Source of the DNA: Dactylosporangium vinaceum
Lineage (GTDB): Bacteria > Actinomycetota > Actinomycetes > Mycobacteriales > Micromonosporaceae
Direction: 5' to 3'
NCBI RefSeq assembly: GCF_019904175.1
Contig: NZ_CP061913.1
Location: forward strand, 7,998,001 to 8,062,000
DNA length: 64,000 nt
Part shown: piece after piece, positions 31,858-40,345 of the stretch
Position numbering within the stretch: position 1 is the stretch's first letter
How the letters are laid out: every line of letters begins with the position of its first letter
Translations under genes and position numbers: made by a program
Notes under the pieces: generated by a model
What the model saw: only the letters and a program-made list of their open reading frames with translations
Databases searched by the model: none
Told to the model about the DNA's origin: nothing

Positions 31858-32428
31858 GGCGGGCCCGCCCGGTGGTCACGTCCATGGCCAGGTAGTAGAT
31901 GCACGGCTCGGGGCCCGGGTTGGCGAAGCCGTGCCGCCGGTCGCCCGCGTAGAAGACGCTGTCGCCGGCGTGCAGCTCGATCGGGTCGCCGTCGAGCGTG
32001 AGGCGCAGCGTGCCGGCCTCGACGGCCAGGTATTCGCGGGAGCCGGCGCCATGCGGCTGGAACGTGCCGGCGTCGACCCGGGCGTCGATGGTGGTGCGCA
32101 TCAGCTCGAACTCGACGCCGGGCAGGACCGGGCTGAGGATGCGCCGCTCCCAGCCGGCCGGGTCGCGGGCCACGTCCTGCTCGGCGCGGCGCAGCACCGT
32201 CGTCTCCGGCGGGCGTTCGTCGCGCAGCAGCCGGGCGATGCTCGTGCCGAGGCCGGTGGCGATCCGGTCGAGGACGACGACCGTCGGGACCCGGCCGTGC
32301 CGCTCGACCTCGGACAGCATCGACCGGCTCACCCCGCTGGCCGCGGCGAGCTCCTGCAGCGTCAGCCCGCGCCGCTGCCGCTCGCGCTTGATCCGGTCGC
32401 CGAGCCCGTCGATCCCCATGCTTTCCAC
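31847..32428 (-). CDS. XRE family regulator with C-terminal cupin domain
   Basis: About 190 residues. N-terminal helix-turn-helix: GDRIKRERQRRGLTLQELAAASGVSRSMLSEVERHGRVPTVVVLDRIATGLG. C-terminal cupin: TFQPHGAGSREYLAVEAGTLRLTLDGDPIELHAGDSVFYAGDRRHGFANPG, a small-molecule sensor fold. Start is GTG 32428 or ATG 32419. It is coupled to the decarboxylase, so a decarboxylase substrate or product is a likely ligand. Across the promoter, a phosphoesterase is divergent and shares the 32420-32457 inverted repeat. Confidence 0.92.
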   Translation of the reverse strand: MESMGIDGLGDRIKRERQRRGLTLQELAAASGVSRSMLSEVERHGRVPTVVVLDRIATGLGTSIARLLRDERPPETTVLRRAEQDVARDPAGWERRILSPVLPGVEFELMRTTIDARVDAGTFQPHGAGSREYLAVEAGTLRLTLDGDPIELHAGDSVFYAGDRRHGFANPGPEPCIYYLAMDVTTGRARHDD

Positions 32429-32457
32429 AATAGCGGAAATCCACTATCGTGGAAAGC
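32420..32457. promoter_or_regulatory. inverted repeat, probable XRE-cupin operator
   Basis: GCTTTCCAC at 32420-32428 and GTGGAAAGC at 32449-32457 are exact 9-bp arms. Extended inwards by ATAG (32430-32433) and CTAT (32444-32447) across one mismatch, the arms are 14 nt with a 10-bp centre. It covers the GTG start of the XRE-cupin gene and sits 14 bp before the phosphoesterase start. Confidence 0.7.
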
Positions 32458-32471
32458 GCTAGCATCGAGGG

Positions 32472-33212
32472 ATGCGAGTGGCGGTGCTGGCCGACGTCCA
32501 TGCCAACCTTCCCGCGCTGGAGGCCGTCCTCGACGACGTCGACGCGTGCGGGGCCGACCGGATCGTGCTGCTCGGCGACATCGCCGGCGGCCCGCTGCCG
32601 GCCGAGACCCTCGACCGGCTCGCCGCCCTGGGCGACCGGGCCGTCTGGGTGCACGGCAACGGCGAGCGGGAGATCGTCGACGCGTTCGACGGCCGGCCCG
32701 GCGAGGGGCGCACGGGCGCCGACGCGGCCGACTGTGCGGCGCTTATCGAGCAGCGGCACCGCGACCTGCTGCACGGGCTGCCGCTGACCGTCACCCTCGA
32801 CGTCGACGGGCTCGGGCCGGTGCTGTTCTGCCACGCCACCCCGCGCCGCGACGACGAGTTCGTGCTCGTCGACTCGCCCGTCGCACGGTGGAACGCCGTC
32901 CTCGGCGGGGTCAGCGCGCCGCTCGTGGTGTGCGGGCACACCCACATGTCGTTCGACCGGCTCGCCGACCGGCGGCGCGTCGTCAACCCCGGCAGCGTCG
33001 GCATGAACTACGGGCCCGCCGGCGCCTACTGGGCGCTGCTCGGCGACGGCGTCGTCCAGCTGCGCCGCACCCCGTACGACGCCCGCCGGGCCGCCGCCCG
33101 GATCGTCGCCGGGCGCCACCCGCAGGCCGCGTGGTGGGCCGAGCAGTACGTGACAGCCCCCTACAGCGACGCCGACGCGCTTGCCGCGTTCACCGAGTTC
33201 ACCCGGGACTGA
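32472..33212 (+). CDS. YfcE-like calcineurin-type metallophosphoesterase
   Basis: 246 residues. The metallophosphoesterase motif set is complete: VAVLADVHANLPALEAVL (D-x-H), IVLLGDIAGG (G-D), VWVHGNGERE (G-N-G-E, where G-N-H is usual), LFCHATPRRDDEFV (H) and VVCGHTHMSF (G-H-T-H). This is the MJ0936/YfcE-like subgroup, which hydrolyses phosphodiesters or phosphomonoesters of unknown nature. ATG 32472 follows the inverted repeat closely; the mRNA leader may be very short. Its end overlaps the convergent SDR gene by 14 bp. Confidence 0.9.
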   Translation: MRVAVLADVHANLPALEAVLDDVDACGADRIVLLGDIAGGPLPAETLDRLAALGDRAVWVHGNGEREIVDAFDGRPGEGRTGADAADCAALIEQRHRDLLHGLPLTVTLDVDGLGPVLFCHATPRRDDEFVLVDSPVARWNAVLGGVSAPLVVCGHTHMSFDRLADRRRVVNPGSVGMNYGPAGAYWALLGDGVVQLRRTPYDARRAAARIVAGRHPQAAWWAEQYVTAPYSDADALAAFTEFTRD

Positions 33213-34071
33213 CGGCCCCGGCGGCGCCGGCCGGCAGCGCGTACGTGACACCGGTCAGCCGCTCGGACGCGGCCCACAGGCGCTCCTGCAGGCCCGTGTC
33301 CGACACCACCGGGGCCGTGGGTGCGGCGACCGGGCGGCCGGTGAACTCGCCCCAGCCGTCCGGGCCGTAATAGGGCGCGGGGGACGGCTCGAACGCGGCC
33401 CGCAGGATCGGCAGCGCGGCCGGGAGCGGGTCCTGGATCAGCCAGGAGAACAGCCACTTCGTGCGGCGGCTCACCACGAACCGGAACACCGCCGGGCTCG
33501 TGCGCATCAGGCCGGTCCGGGCCGCGCCCGGGTGCGCGGCGACCGACAGCACCGGGGCGCCGGCCGCACTGAGGCGCCGCTGCAGGGCCGCGGCGAAGAG
33601 CAGGTTGGCCAGCTTCGACTGGGCGTATCCGGTCATCGGCACGTACCGGCGCCGGGCGAAGTGCAGGTCGTCGAGGTCGACGACGCCGCGCTTGTGGGCG
33701 TTGCTGCTGACCGTCACGACCCGCGACCCGGGGGTGGCCAGCAGCCGGTCGAGCAGCAGGCCGGTGAGCGCGAAGTGGCCGAGGTGGTTGACGCCGATCT
33801 GGGTCTCGAAGCCGTCGGCGGTCAGCCCGAACGGCGGGATCATCAGGCCGGCGTTGTTCACGAGCAGGTCGAGCCGGTCGGGTGCGAACGCGGCCGCGAA
33901 CGCCCGCACCGAGGCCAGACTGCCCAGGTCCAGCTCGGCGCGGCCCGGCGTGAGGACGGTGGCGCCCCGGCCGCGCAGCACTGTCGCCACCTCCCGGCCG
34001 ATGCCGCCGCGCGCGCCGGTCACCAGCGCGACCCGGCCGGTCAGGTCGCCGATATCGTCGATCGACCACAT
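33199..34071 (-). CDS. short-chain dehydrogenase/reductase (SDR)
   Basis: 290 residues. Seen: RVALVTGARGGIGREVATVL (T-G-x-x-x-G-x-G cofactor motif), LDLLVNNAGLMIPPF (N-N-A-G), VVTVSSNAHKRG (catalytic Ser) and MTGYAQSKLANLLFA (Y-x-x-x-K). The layout resembles retinol-dehydrogenase/WW-domain-oxidoreductase-like SDRs used in actinobacterial detoxification. ATG 34071 start. It is divergent from a TetR gene with two near-identical operators between them. Confidence 0.92.
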   Translation of the reverse strand: MWSIDDIGDLTGRVALVTGARGGIGREVATVLRGRGATVLTPGRAELDLGSLASVRAFAAAFAPDRLDLLVNNAGLMIPPFGLTADGFETQIGVNHLGHFALTGLLLDRLLATPGSRVVTVSSNAHKRGVVDLDDLHFARRRYVPMTGYAQSKLANLLFAAALQRRLSAAGAPVLSVAAHPGAARTGLMRTSPAVFRFVVSRRTKWLFSWLIQDPLPAALPILRAAFEPSPAPYYGPDGWGEFTGRPVAAPTAPVVSDTGLQERLWAASERLTGVTYALPAGAAGAVSPG

Positions 34072-34087
34072 GCGAACCCCCTAGAAT

Positions 34088-34137
34088 CGGGATGAGCGTC
34101 CCGGTTATGCCGGCAAATATACGGGACAGCCATCCCG
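34088..34137. promoter_or_regulatory. two near-identical TetR operators
   Basis: Site 1 CGGGATGAGCGTCCCG at 34088-34103. Site 2, read on the minus strand as CGGGATGGCTGTCCCG, at 34122-34137. Both share CGGGATG-N4-TCCCG with 18 bp between them. They lie in the gap between the divergent SDR (start 34071) and TetR (start 34156) genes. Confidence 0.8.
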
Positions 34138-34155
34138 CTTACAAGGAGGTGCCCC

Positions 34156-34689
34156 ATGCGGGCCGACGGCGTGCGCAACCGGCGCAGGGTCATCGACGCG
34201 GCGAAGCTCGCGTTCGCGGCCGAGGGGCTGTCGGTGCCGGTGGCCGAGATCGCCCGCCGGGCCGGGGTCGGCACGGGCACGGTGAGCCGGCACTTCCCGA
34301 CCAAGGAGGCGCTGTGCGAGGCGATCGTCCTGGAGCAGGTCGAGGCCCTCCTCGGCCAGGCCCGCACGCTCGGCTTCCTCGACTACCTGGACCACCTCGT
34401 CGGCGTCGCCGCCGAGCATCGCGGCCTCGCCGAGACGCTGACCGGCGCCGGGTTCGACGTCGGCGCGGCCGCCGCCCGCACCGGCCTGGACCTCGACGGC
34501 GCCGAGGCCGCACTGCTCACCGCGGCCCAGCGGCGCGGCGAGGTCCGGCCGGACGTGACGATGGCCGACGTGAAGGCCCTGATCGCCGGCTGCGTGGCCC
34601 GCGAGTCCGGCGGCCCCGACCCGGCCGCGCGGGCCCGGATGGTCGCGATGATGAAGGCCGGGTTAAGAGCCCTGGACATGAACAGTTAA
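34156..34689 (+). CDS. TetR/AcrR family transcriptional regulator
   Basis: 177 residues. HTH: RRRVIDAAKLAFAAEGLSVPVAEIARRAGVGTGTVSRHFPTKEALCEAIVLEQVEALL in pattern. The C-terminal domain resembles the 8645-9184 TetR (same D-x-A-x-x-H-x-x-I-A-G-x-V arrangement near its end, here DVKALIAGCV). A strong ribosome site AAGGAGG lies 8 nt before ATG 34156. Divergent from the SDR gene with paired operators; it is probably the SDR's repressor and its own. Confidence 0.93.
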   Translation: MRADGVRNRRRVIDAAKLAFAAEGLSVPVAEIARRAGVGTGTVSRHFPTKEALCEAIVLEQVEALLGQARTLGFLDYLDHLVGVAAEHRGLAETLTGAGFDVGAAAARTGLDLDGAEAALLTAAQRRGEVRPDVTMADVKALIAGCVARESGGPDPAARARMVAMMKAGLRALDMNS

Positions 34690-34729
34690 CAAACCTAATA
34701 ATGGCGACCACCGTCGATGGAGGTCGCCC

Positions 34730-36364
34730 ATGAAGCCGATGAAGCGCGCCGCGCTCATCCTCGGCGCCGCAGCACTGCTGGTCACCGGCCTGTTCGTGGC
34801 CACCAACGCGTATGCGGCAAACCTGCTCGTCAACCCCGGCTTCGAGAGCGGCAACCTGTCGGGCTGGTCCTGCACCGGCTCCGGCTCCGGCGCGGTCACC
34901 ACCCCGGTGCACTCCGGCTCGTACGCCCTCAACGGCAACGCCACCACGTCCGACACCGCCCAGTGCACGCAGACCGTGACCGTCCAGCCGAACACCGCCT
35001 ACACGCTGTCGGGGTGGGTCCGCGGCAGCTACGTCTACATCGGCGTCACCGGCGGCGCCTCGACCTGGACCCCGGGCGCGAGCACCTATACGAAACTGTC
35101 CGTCCCGTTCACCACCACGGCCGGCCAGACCTCCATCCAGGTGTACCTGCACGGCTGGTACGGCACCGGCGCGTACCAGGCCGACGACATCGCCCTCGAC
35201 GGCCCGGGCACCACGCCCACGACACCCCCGGTCTCGCCGTCCGTGTCGAAGAGCCCCTCAGCCAGTGCCGGCCCGAGCACCAGCCCGTCGGCCAGTGCCA
35301 GCCCCAGCAAGAGCCCGTCGACAAGCCCCAGCACCCCGGTGACGGGCATCCCCAAGCACGCCCTGATCGGCTACCTGCACGCCAGCTTCGCCAACGGCTC
35401 CGGCTACGTGCGCATGGCCGACATCCCGGCCGCCTGGGACGTCATCGACCTCGCGTTCGGCGAGCCGACGAGCGTCACCTCCGGCGACATCCGCTTCAAC
35501 CGCTGCCCGGCCGCCGAGTGCGCGGGCGTCGAGTCCGACGCCGAGTTCCTCGCCGCCATCAAGGCCAAGCAGGCCCAGGGCAAGAAGGTCCTCATCTCCA
35601 TCGGCGGCCAGAACGGCCAGGTCCAGCTGACCACCACCGCCGCCCGCGACACGTTCGTCAACTCGGTGAGCGCGATCATCGACCGGTGGGGCCTCGACGG
35701 TCTCGACATCGACTTCGAGGGCCACTCCCTCTACCTCAACCCCGGCGACAGCGACCTGCGCAACCCGACGACGCCCGTCGTCGTCAACCTCATCAGCGCG
35801 CTCAAGTCCCTCAAGGCCAGATACGGCACCAGGTTCGTGCTCACCATGGCCCCGGAGACGTTCTTCGTCCAGCTCGGCTACCAGTTCTACGGCGGCACCA
35901 GCGCCGGGGACAACCGGGCCGGCTCCTACCTGCCGGTCATCCACGCCCTGCGGGACGCCCTGACGATCCTGCACGTCCAGGACTACAACTCCGGCCCGAT
36001 CTGGGGCCTCGACAACCAGTACCACACCATGGGCGGCGCGGACTTCCACATCGCCATGACCGACATGCTCAAGGCCGGCTTCCCGGTCGCCAACACCGGC
36101 CAGACGTTCCCCGGCCTGCGCGCCGACCAGATCGCGATAGGCGTGCCGGCCGCGGTCAGCGCCGGCAACGGCTACGTCGCCAACGCCGTGGTCCAGTCGG
36201 CCGTGACGTGCCTGGTCAACGGCTCGGGCTGCGGCGGCTACACCCTTCGCGGCGGCACCTCACCGGCGCTGCGCGGCCTGATGACCTGGTCGATCAACTG
36301 GGACCGGTACTACAGCTGGGAGTTCCAGAACGCCCAGCGCCCCTACCTCAACTCCCTGCCGTAA
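34730..36364 (+). CDS. secreted GH18 chitinase with CBM4/9-type module
   Basis: 544 residues. Signal peptide about 1-29 (ends NAYA-ANL). Carbohydrate-binding module about 30-165 (LLVNPGFESGNLSGWSCTG, the N-P-x-F-E start of the CBM4/9 type). A Ser/Thr/Pro linker about 168-210. GH18 catalytic domain about 215-544 with the D-x-x-D-x-D-x-E motif in DGLDIDFEG and LISIGGQNG upstream. The substrate is chitin. GGAGG lies 7 nt before ATG 34730. The upstream gap of 40 bp with no direct-repeat chitinase promoter element means no ChiR/DasR control can be claimed. The catalytic Glu is present, so it should be active. Confidence 0.95.
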   Translation: MKPMKRAALILGAAALLVTGLFVATNAYAANLLVNPGFESGNLSGWSCTGSGSGAVTTPVHSGSYALNGNATTSDTAQCTQTVTVQPNTAYTLSGWVRGSYVYIGVTGGASTWTPGASTYTKLSVPFTTTAGQTSIQVYLHGWYGTGAYQADDIALDGPGTTPTTPPVSPSVSKSPSASAGPSTSPSASASPSKSPSTSPSTPVTGIPKHALIGYLHASFANGSGYVRMADIPAAWDVIDLAFGEPTSVTSGDIRFNRCPAAECAGVESDAEFLAAIKAKQAQGKKVLISIGGQNGQVQLTTTAARDTFVNSVSAIIDRWGLDGLDIDFEGHSLYLNPGDSDLRNPTTPVVVNLISALKSLKARYGTRFVLTMAPETFFVQLGYQFYGGTSAGDNRAGSYLPVIHALRDALTILHVQDYNSGPIWGLDNQYHTMGGADFHIAMTDMLKAGFPVANTGQTFPGLRADQIAIGVPAAVSAGNGYVANAVVQSAVTCLVNGSGCGGYTLRGGTSPALRGLMTWSINWDRYYSWEFQNAQRPYLNSLP

Positions 36365-36386
36365 CCGGGTGACGTAGGTTCGACGG

Positions 36387-37196
36387 GTGAGCGCACTGGA
36401 ACTCGTCGACCGCTGGCCCGTAGACACCGCCGCCGTGGCGGTCGTGGACCCCAAGGGCGTCCGCGACCGCCACGGCCCGGATACCGCGCTGCCGTGGGCG
36501 TCGGTCACGAAGCTGCTCACCGCCCTGACCGTGCTCGTCGCCGTCGACAAGGGCGACGTGCTCCTCGACGAGGCGGCCGGCCCGGAGGGCGCCACAGTGC
36601 GCCACCTCCTCGCCCACACCTCCGGCGTGCCGTTCGAAGGCGACGGCGTCCTGGCCCAGCCCGGCCGCAAACGCATCTACTCCAACCGCGGCTTCGAGCT
36701 GCTCGCCGAGTTCGTGCTCACCCGCACCGGCGGCACGTTCGCCGAGCTGATGACCGAGTCCGTGCTGCGCCCGCTCGGCATGGGCGGCACCCGCCTGGAG
36801 GGCTCCCCCGCCGCCGGCGCGATCGGCCCCGTCTCCGACCTGGCCCTGCTCGGCCAGGAGCTGCTCGACCCGTCGCTCGTCCCGGATCTGATGCCGGAGG
36901 CGGTCACCGTGCAGTATCCGGGCGTCACCGGCGTCCTGCCCGGCTTCGGCCGCCAGGACCCCAACGACTGGGGTCTCGGCTTCGAGATCCGCGACCACAA
37001 GTCCCCGCACTGGACCGGCGCCCGCAACTCCCCGCGCACCTTCGGGCACTTCGGCCGGTCCGGCACGTTCCTGTGGGTCGACCCCGGCGCGAACCTGGCC
37101 CTGGCCTGCCTCACCGACCGTGACTTCGACACCTGGGCGGCCGAGGTGTGGCCGGTCCTGTCGGACGCCGTGCTCACCGAGCACGGCGTCCGGTAA
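36387..37196 (+). CDS. serine hydrolase of the beta-lactamase/DD-peptidase fold
   Basis: 269 residues. Seen: PWASVTKLLTALTVLVA (S-x-x-K nucleophile), RIYSNRGFELLAEFVL (Y-x-N) and FGHFGRSGTFLWVDPG (H/K-T-G-like third motif as H-F-G-x-S-G). ATVRHLLAHTSGVPF is the usual second helix. No signal peptide is visible, so it is likely cytoplasmic and an esterase-like class C homologue rather than a penicillinase. GTG 36387 start. It follows the chitinase by 22 bp, probably unrelated in function. Confidence 0.88.
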   Translation: MSALELVDRWPVDTAAVAVVDPKGVRDRHGPDTALPWASVTKLLTALTVLVAVDKGDVLLDEAAGPEGATVRHLLAHTSGVPFEGDGVLAQPGRKRIYSNRGFELLAEFVLTRTGGTFAELMTESVLRPLGMGGTRLEGSPAAGAIGPVSDLALLGQELLDPSLVPDLMPEAVTVQYPGVTGVLPGFGRQDPNDWGLGFEIRDHKSPHWTGARNSPRTFGHFGRSGTFLWVDPGANLALACLTDRDFDTWAAEVWPVLSDAVLTEHGVR

Positions 37197-37203
37197 CCCT
37201 CGT

Positions 37204-39105
37204 TCAGGACCAGCTCGACGTCGACCAGTCGTCGGCCGACCAGTAGTGGCCGCTCCAGTAGTGCCCCGACCAGTAGTGGCCGGTCCAGTACTGCTCCGAC
37301 CACTCCGGGTCGCTCCACGCGCCGGTGCCCGTCCACGGCGTGCCGCCCCACGTCGCCGCCGACCACGTCCGCGACGTGTACGGCGGCACCCACCGCTGGT
37401 TGTCCTGGTCCAGGCAGTCCCACAGCTGCAGCTGGGTGCCGTTCGCCGGGCTCCAGTCGGTCACGTCCAGGCAGCGGTTCGAGCCGGCGTTGACGAGCTG
37501 CCGGGCCGAGGTGACCTTCCACTGCTGCGCCGGGGTGCCGTTGCAGTCGAACAGCTGGATCTTCGTGCCGTTCAGGTTGCCCGCGGACGTCACGTCCAGG
37601 CACTTGCCGAGCGCCCGCACGGTGCCGTCGGCCTGCAGCTGCCAGTACTGCGCCGGCGTGTTGTTGCAGTCGTAGAGCTGGATCGGCGTGCCGTTGATGC
37701 TCTGCCGGTTCTGCACGTCGATGCACTTGCCGGCCAGGCCCGCGATCTGCCCGGTGCCGCCGGTGCCGCCGTCGCCGGTCCAGGTGTCACCGGCCATCCG
37801 GTAGCCCATCCACACGCCGCCGTTCCACGACGTCTTCTGCCCCGCCTGCGACGCCCACGCGGCGTTGTTGAACGGGCCGAAGATCGTCCGCTCGCCGGTC
37901 AGCGCCACACCGTCGACGGTCAGATGGTTGCCGCCGCGGGCGGTCTCCACCGAGCCCGTCCCCGTGCCCTTGGCGAACGTCTGCGTGGCCGACGGGGTGC
38001 CGAGCGCGGCCGAGGAGGCCACGTTCAGCTCCTTGAAGCCCTTGCCGGTGCCCGTGCTCAGGGTCGAGGCCCCGTTGACGAGCAGCGCCTTGACCTGATC
38101 GGGCGTCAGGCCGGGCCGCTGCTGCAGCAGCAGCGCCGCCGCCGACGACACGACCGCCGCCGCCTGCGACGTCCCCGAGCCCTTGAAGCCGGTGTCACCG
38201 ACCCGCGCCCCCGGATACGTCTGATCCACGTAGGAGCCGATGTCGCGCAGCGACACGATCGACTCACCCGGGGCCAGCAGGTCCACCTTGCGCGCGGCGG
38301 CCGAGGCGTTCGTGAACCCGGCCAGCTCGTCGTCGCCGGTCGTCGTGGTCTGCTTCGTCGTGGACGCGCCGACCGCGACGACGAACGGGTCCATCGCCGG
38401 GTTCGTCAGCGTCGTCGTGGTGCCGCCGTCGTTGCCGGCCGCGATGACGACAACGATCCCGGCCTGCCACGCCTGCTCGACCGCGAACATGAGCGGGTCG
38501 ACGTTCTGCGCCGACATCCCGGCCGTGCCGTACGACAGGTTCAGGACCCGGATCGGGTTCTGCGGGTCGTAGTTGCGGTTCTGCACCACCCAGTCGATCG
38601 CCGCGATCATCTGCGTCACGTCGGCCGCGCCGGTCGCGGTGCCGACCTTCATCGAGGTGACCTTCGCCTTCGGCGCGAGCCCGACGGTACCCCCGGCGCC
38701 GTCGTTGCCGACCATGATGCCCGCCATGTGCGTGCCGTGGCCGAACGTGTCGAGGTAGCGCAGCTGCCCCGACTGCGACTCGAACGACAGGTCGGGCCCG
38801 TTGACGACCTGCCCGGCCGGCAGCCCGGTCACGGGCGCGATGCCCGTGTCGACGAGCGCGATGCCGATGCCCTGCCCGGTCAGCGCCGCGGCGGAGCCGC
38901 TGTCGGCCCGCACGATCGACCGGACGGTCTTCATCGTGGTGCCCGCGGTCGCCGGCCACTCGTCGGCCAGGAACCCGCCGCCGCCCTTACGTGCTCCGCC
39001 GTCGCCGGGCAGCGCGGCCGCGGCCGGCCCGGTGACCCCGAAGGCCCCCAGCGCCGCTGCCACGGCCGCCGCGCCCCAACGCCGGACCGCTCTCGGTTTC
39101 TCCAT
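37204..39105 (-). CDS. secreted S8 subtilisin-like protease with ricin-B lectin domain and Trp-rich C-terminal repeats
   Basis: 633 residues. Signal peptide about 1-32 (ends PAAAALPG). S8 domain about 70-395 with the triad GIALVDTG (Asp), TFGHGTHMAGI (His) and FKGSGTSQAAAVVSS (Ser). Then a ricin-type beta-trefoil (about 475-590) made of three C-x-D-V...G-T-x-x-Q-L-x-D-C...Q-x-W units (CIDVQNRQ, CLDVTSAG, CLDVTDWS). The last about 55 residues repeat W-x-G/S-x-x-W with YWSGH four times (one as YWTGH). ATG 39105 with GGGGAG 7 nt upstream is chosen over ATG 39120. A binding-module protease like this may target glycan-coated cells or matrix. Confidence 0.92.
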   Translation of the reverse strand: MEKPRAVRRWGAAAVAAALGAFGVTGPAAAALPGDGGARKGGGGFLADEWPATAGTTMKTVRSIVRADSGSAAALTGQGIGIALVDTGIAPVTGLPAGQVVNGPDLSFESQSGQLRYLDTFGHGTHMAGIMVGNDGAGGTVGLAPKAKVTSMKVGTATGAADVTQMIAAIDWVVQNRNYDPQNPIRVLNLSYGTAGMSAQNVDPLMFAVEQAWQAGIVVVIAAGNDGGTTTTLTNPAMDPFVVAVGASTTKQTTTTGDDELAGFTNASAAARKVDLLAPGESIVSLRDIGSYVDQTYPGARVGDTGFKGSGTSQAAAVVSSAAALLLQQRPGLTPDQVKALLVNGASTLSTGTGKGFKELNVASSAALGTPSATQTFAKGTGTGSVETARGGNHLTVDGVALTGERTIFGPFNNAAWASQAGQKTSWNGGVWMGYRMAGDTWTGDGGTGGTGQIAGLAGKCIDVQNRQSINGTPIQLYDCNNTPAQYWQLQADGTVRALGKCLDVTSAGNLNGTKIQLFDCNGTPAQQWKVTSARQLVNAGSNRCLDVTDWSPANGTQLQLWDCLDQDNQRWVPPYTSRTWSAATWGGTPWTGTGAWSDPEWSEQYWTGHYWSGHYWSGHYWSADDWSTSSWS

Positions 39106-39162
39106 CAACCATCTCCCCATCCGTGGCTTCCGAGAACCACGATGGGTGAGCGACAACCGAAA

Positions 39163-39178
39163 GTCACGAGCCCGTGAC
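39163..39178. promoter_or_regulatory. palindrome upstream of the S8 protease
   Basis: GTCACG-agcc-CGTGAC, 6-bp perfect arms, 58 bp before the protease start. A possible operator; no regulator gene is adjacent. Confidence 0.35.
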
Positions 39179-39309
39179 AAGATCGCGCCGTTCGCCCGAC
39201 AGGAAACCCAAAGCCCTGTCATACCGCCGGCGACCAGCGCAGACGAACCACCCGACACCTACCGTCAGGCGACACAGGCCTCGTCGGTTCGGACGCGGTC
39301 GGCCGGCTG

Positions 39310-40290
39310 CTACCACGCCCACGCCTCCGGCCCTGGTCCACCGTTGCCGACGGGCGGAAACAGCTCCTCCAGCCGTCGCTCAGCGTCATCGCTCAGCGTC
39401 GTTTCCAGAGCCTGCAGTGGTACGTCCAGCTGCCCGACCGTCCGCGGACCGATGACCGGCGCCGTCACCCCGGGCCGCGCCAACAGCCACGCCAGCGCGA
39501 CCGCCGCCGGCTCCAGGCCCAGGTCGTCGCAGAACGCCTCGTACCGCTCGAGCACCTCCCGATGCTCCGCGACCCGGGCCGCCGCGTGGGAGGTGCTCCG
39601 GCCGGCCGCGCCGTCCCGGTGCTTGCGCAGGGCCCCCGATAACAACCCCTGCGCCAGCGGCGACCACGGCAGCAGCCCGATCCCGAGCGCCTGCGCGGCC
39701 GGCACGACCTCCATCTCCACGTGCCGGGTCAGCAGGCTGTACTTCAGCTGCTCCGAGACCAGCCCCAGCGAGTGCCGCTTCATCGCCGCGGCCTGCGCCC
39801 CGGCCAGATGCCAGCCGGCGAAGTTGGAGCTGCCGACGTACAACACCTTGCCCTGCGCGACCAGCCGGTCCATCGCCTGCCAGATCTCCTCCCAGGGCGT
39901 GCCGCGATCGACGTGGTGCATCTGATACAGGTCGATGCGGTCCGTCCCGAGCCGGCGCAGCGACGCCTCACACGCGGCGACGATGTGCCGGGCCGACAGC
40001 CCCCGGTCGTTGGGCCCGTCGCCCATCGGCTGGTACACCTTCGTCGCCAGCACGACCGCGTCGCGCTTCCCGCTCGCCGCGAACCAGGAGCCGATGTACC
40101 GCTCGGCCGTCCCCTCGTAGTCGCGCGCCCCGTACATGTCCGCCGTGTCGACGAAGTTGATCCCTTCGGCGAGGGCCCGGTCCAGGATCGCGTGGCTCTC
40201 GGCCTCCCCGATCTGCCAGCCGAAGTTCATCGTGCCCAGGCACAGCCGCGACACCCGTAATCCCGAGCGCCCGAGGTTCGTGTACTGCAT
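39310..40290 (-). CDS. aldo/keto reductase
   Basis: 326 residues. Seen: FVDTADMYGARDYEGTAERYIG (catalytic Asp and Tyr), VVLATKVYQPMG (catalytic Lys), DLYQMHHVD (catalytic His) and VIGPRTVGQLD (cofactor loop, NADPH). The start sequence QYTNLGRSGLRVSRLCLGTMNFG is that of the AKR11/YajO-type group. The active site is complete. ATG 40290 start. It is divergent from an ArsR-type regulator 55 bp away, which may control it. Confidence 0.93.
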   Translation of the reverse strand: MQYTNLGRSGLRVSRLCLGTMNFGWQIGEAESHAILDRALAEGINFVDTADMYGARDYEGTAERYIGSWFAASGKRDAVVLATKVYQPMGDGPNDRGLSARHIVAACEASLRRLGTDRIDLYQMHHVDRGTPWEEIWQAMDRLVAQGKVLYVGSSNFAGWHLAGAQAAAMKRHSLGLVSEQLKYSLLTRHVEMEVVPAAQALGIGLLPWSPLAQGLLSGALRKHRDGAAGRSTSHAAARVAEHREVLERYEAFCDDLGLEPAAVALAWLLARPGVTAPVIGPRTVGQLDVPLQALETTLSDDAERRLEELFPPVGNGGPGPEAWAW

Positions 40291-40345
40291 GCTGGAACGC
40301 TATGACCGCGCACACTCTGGGCCGAAACCGTTCGACCGTGCTCGA

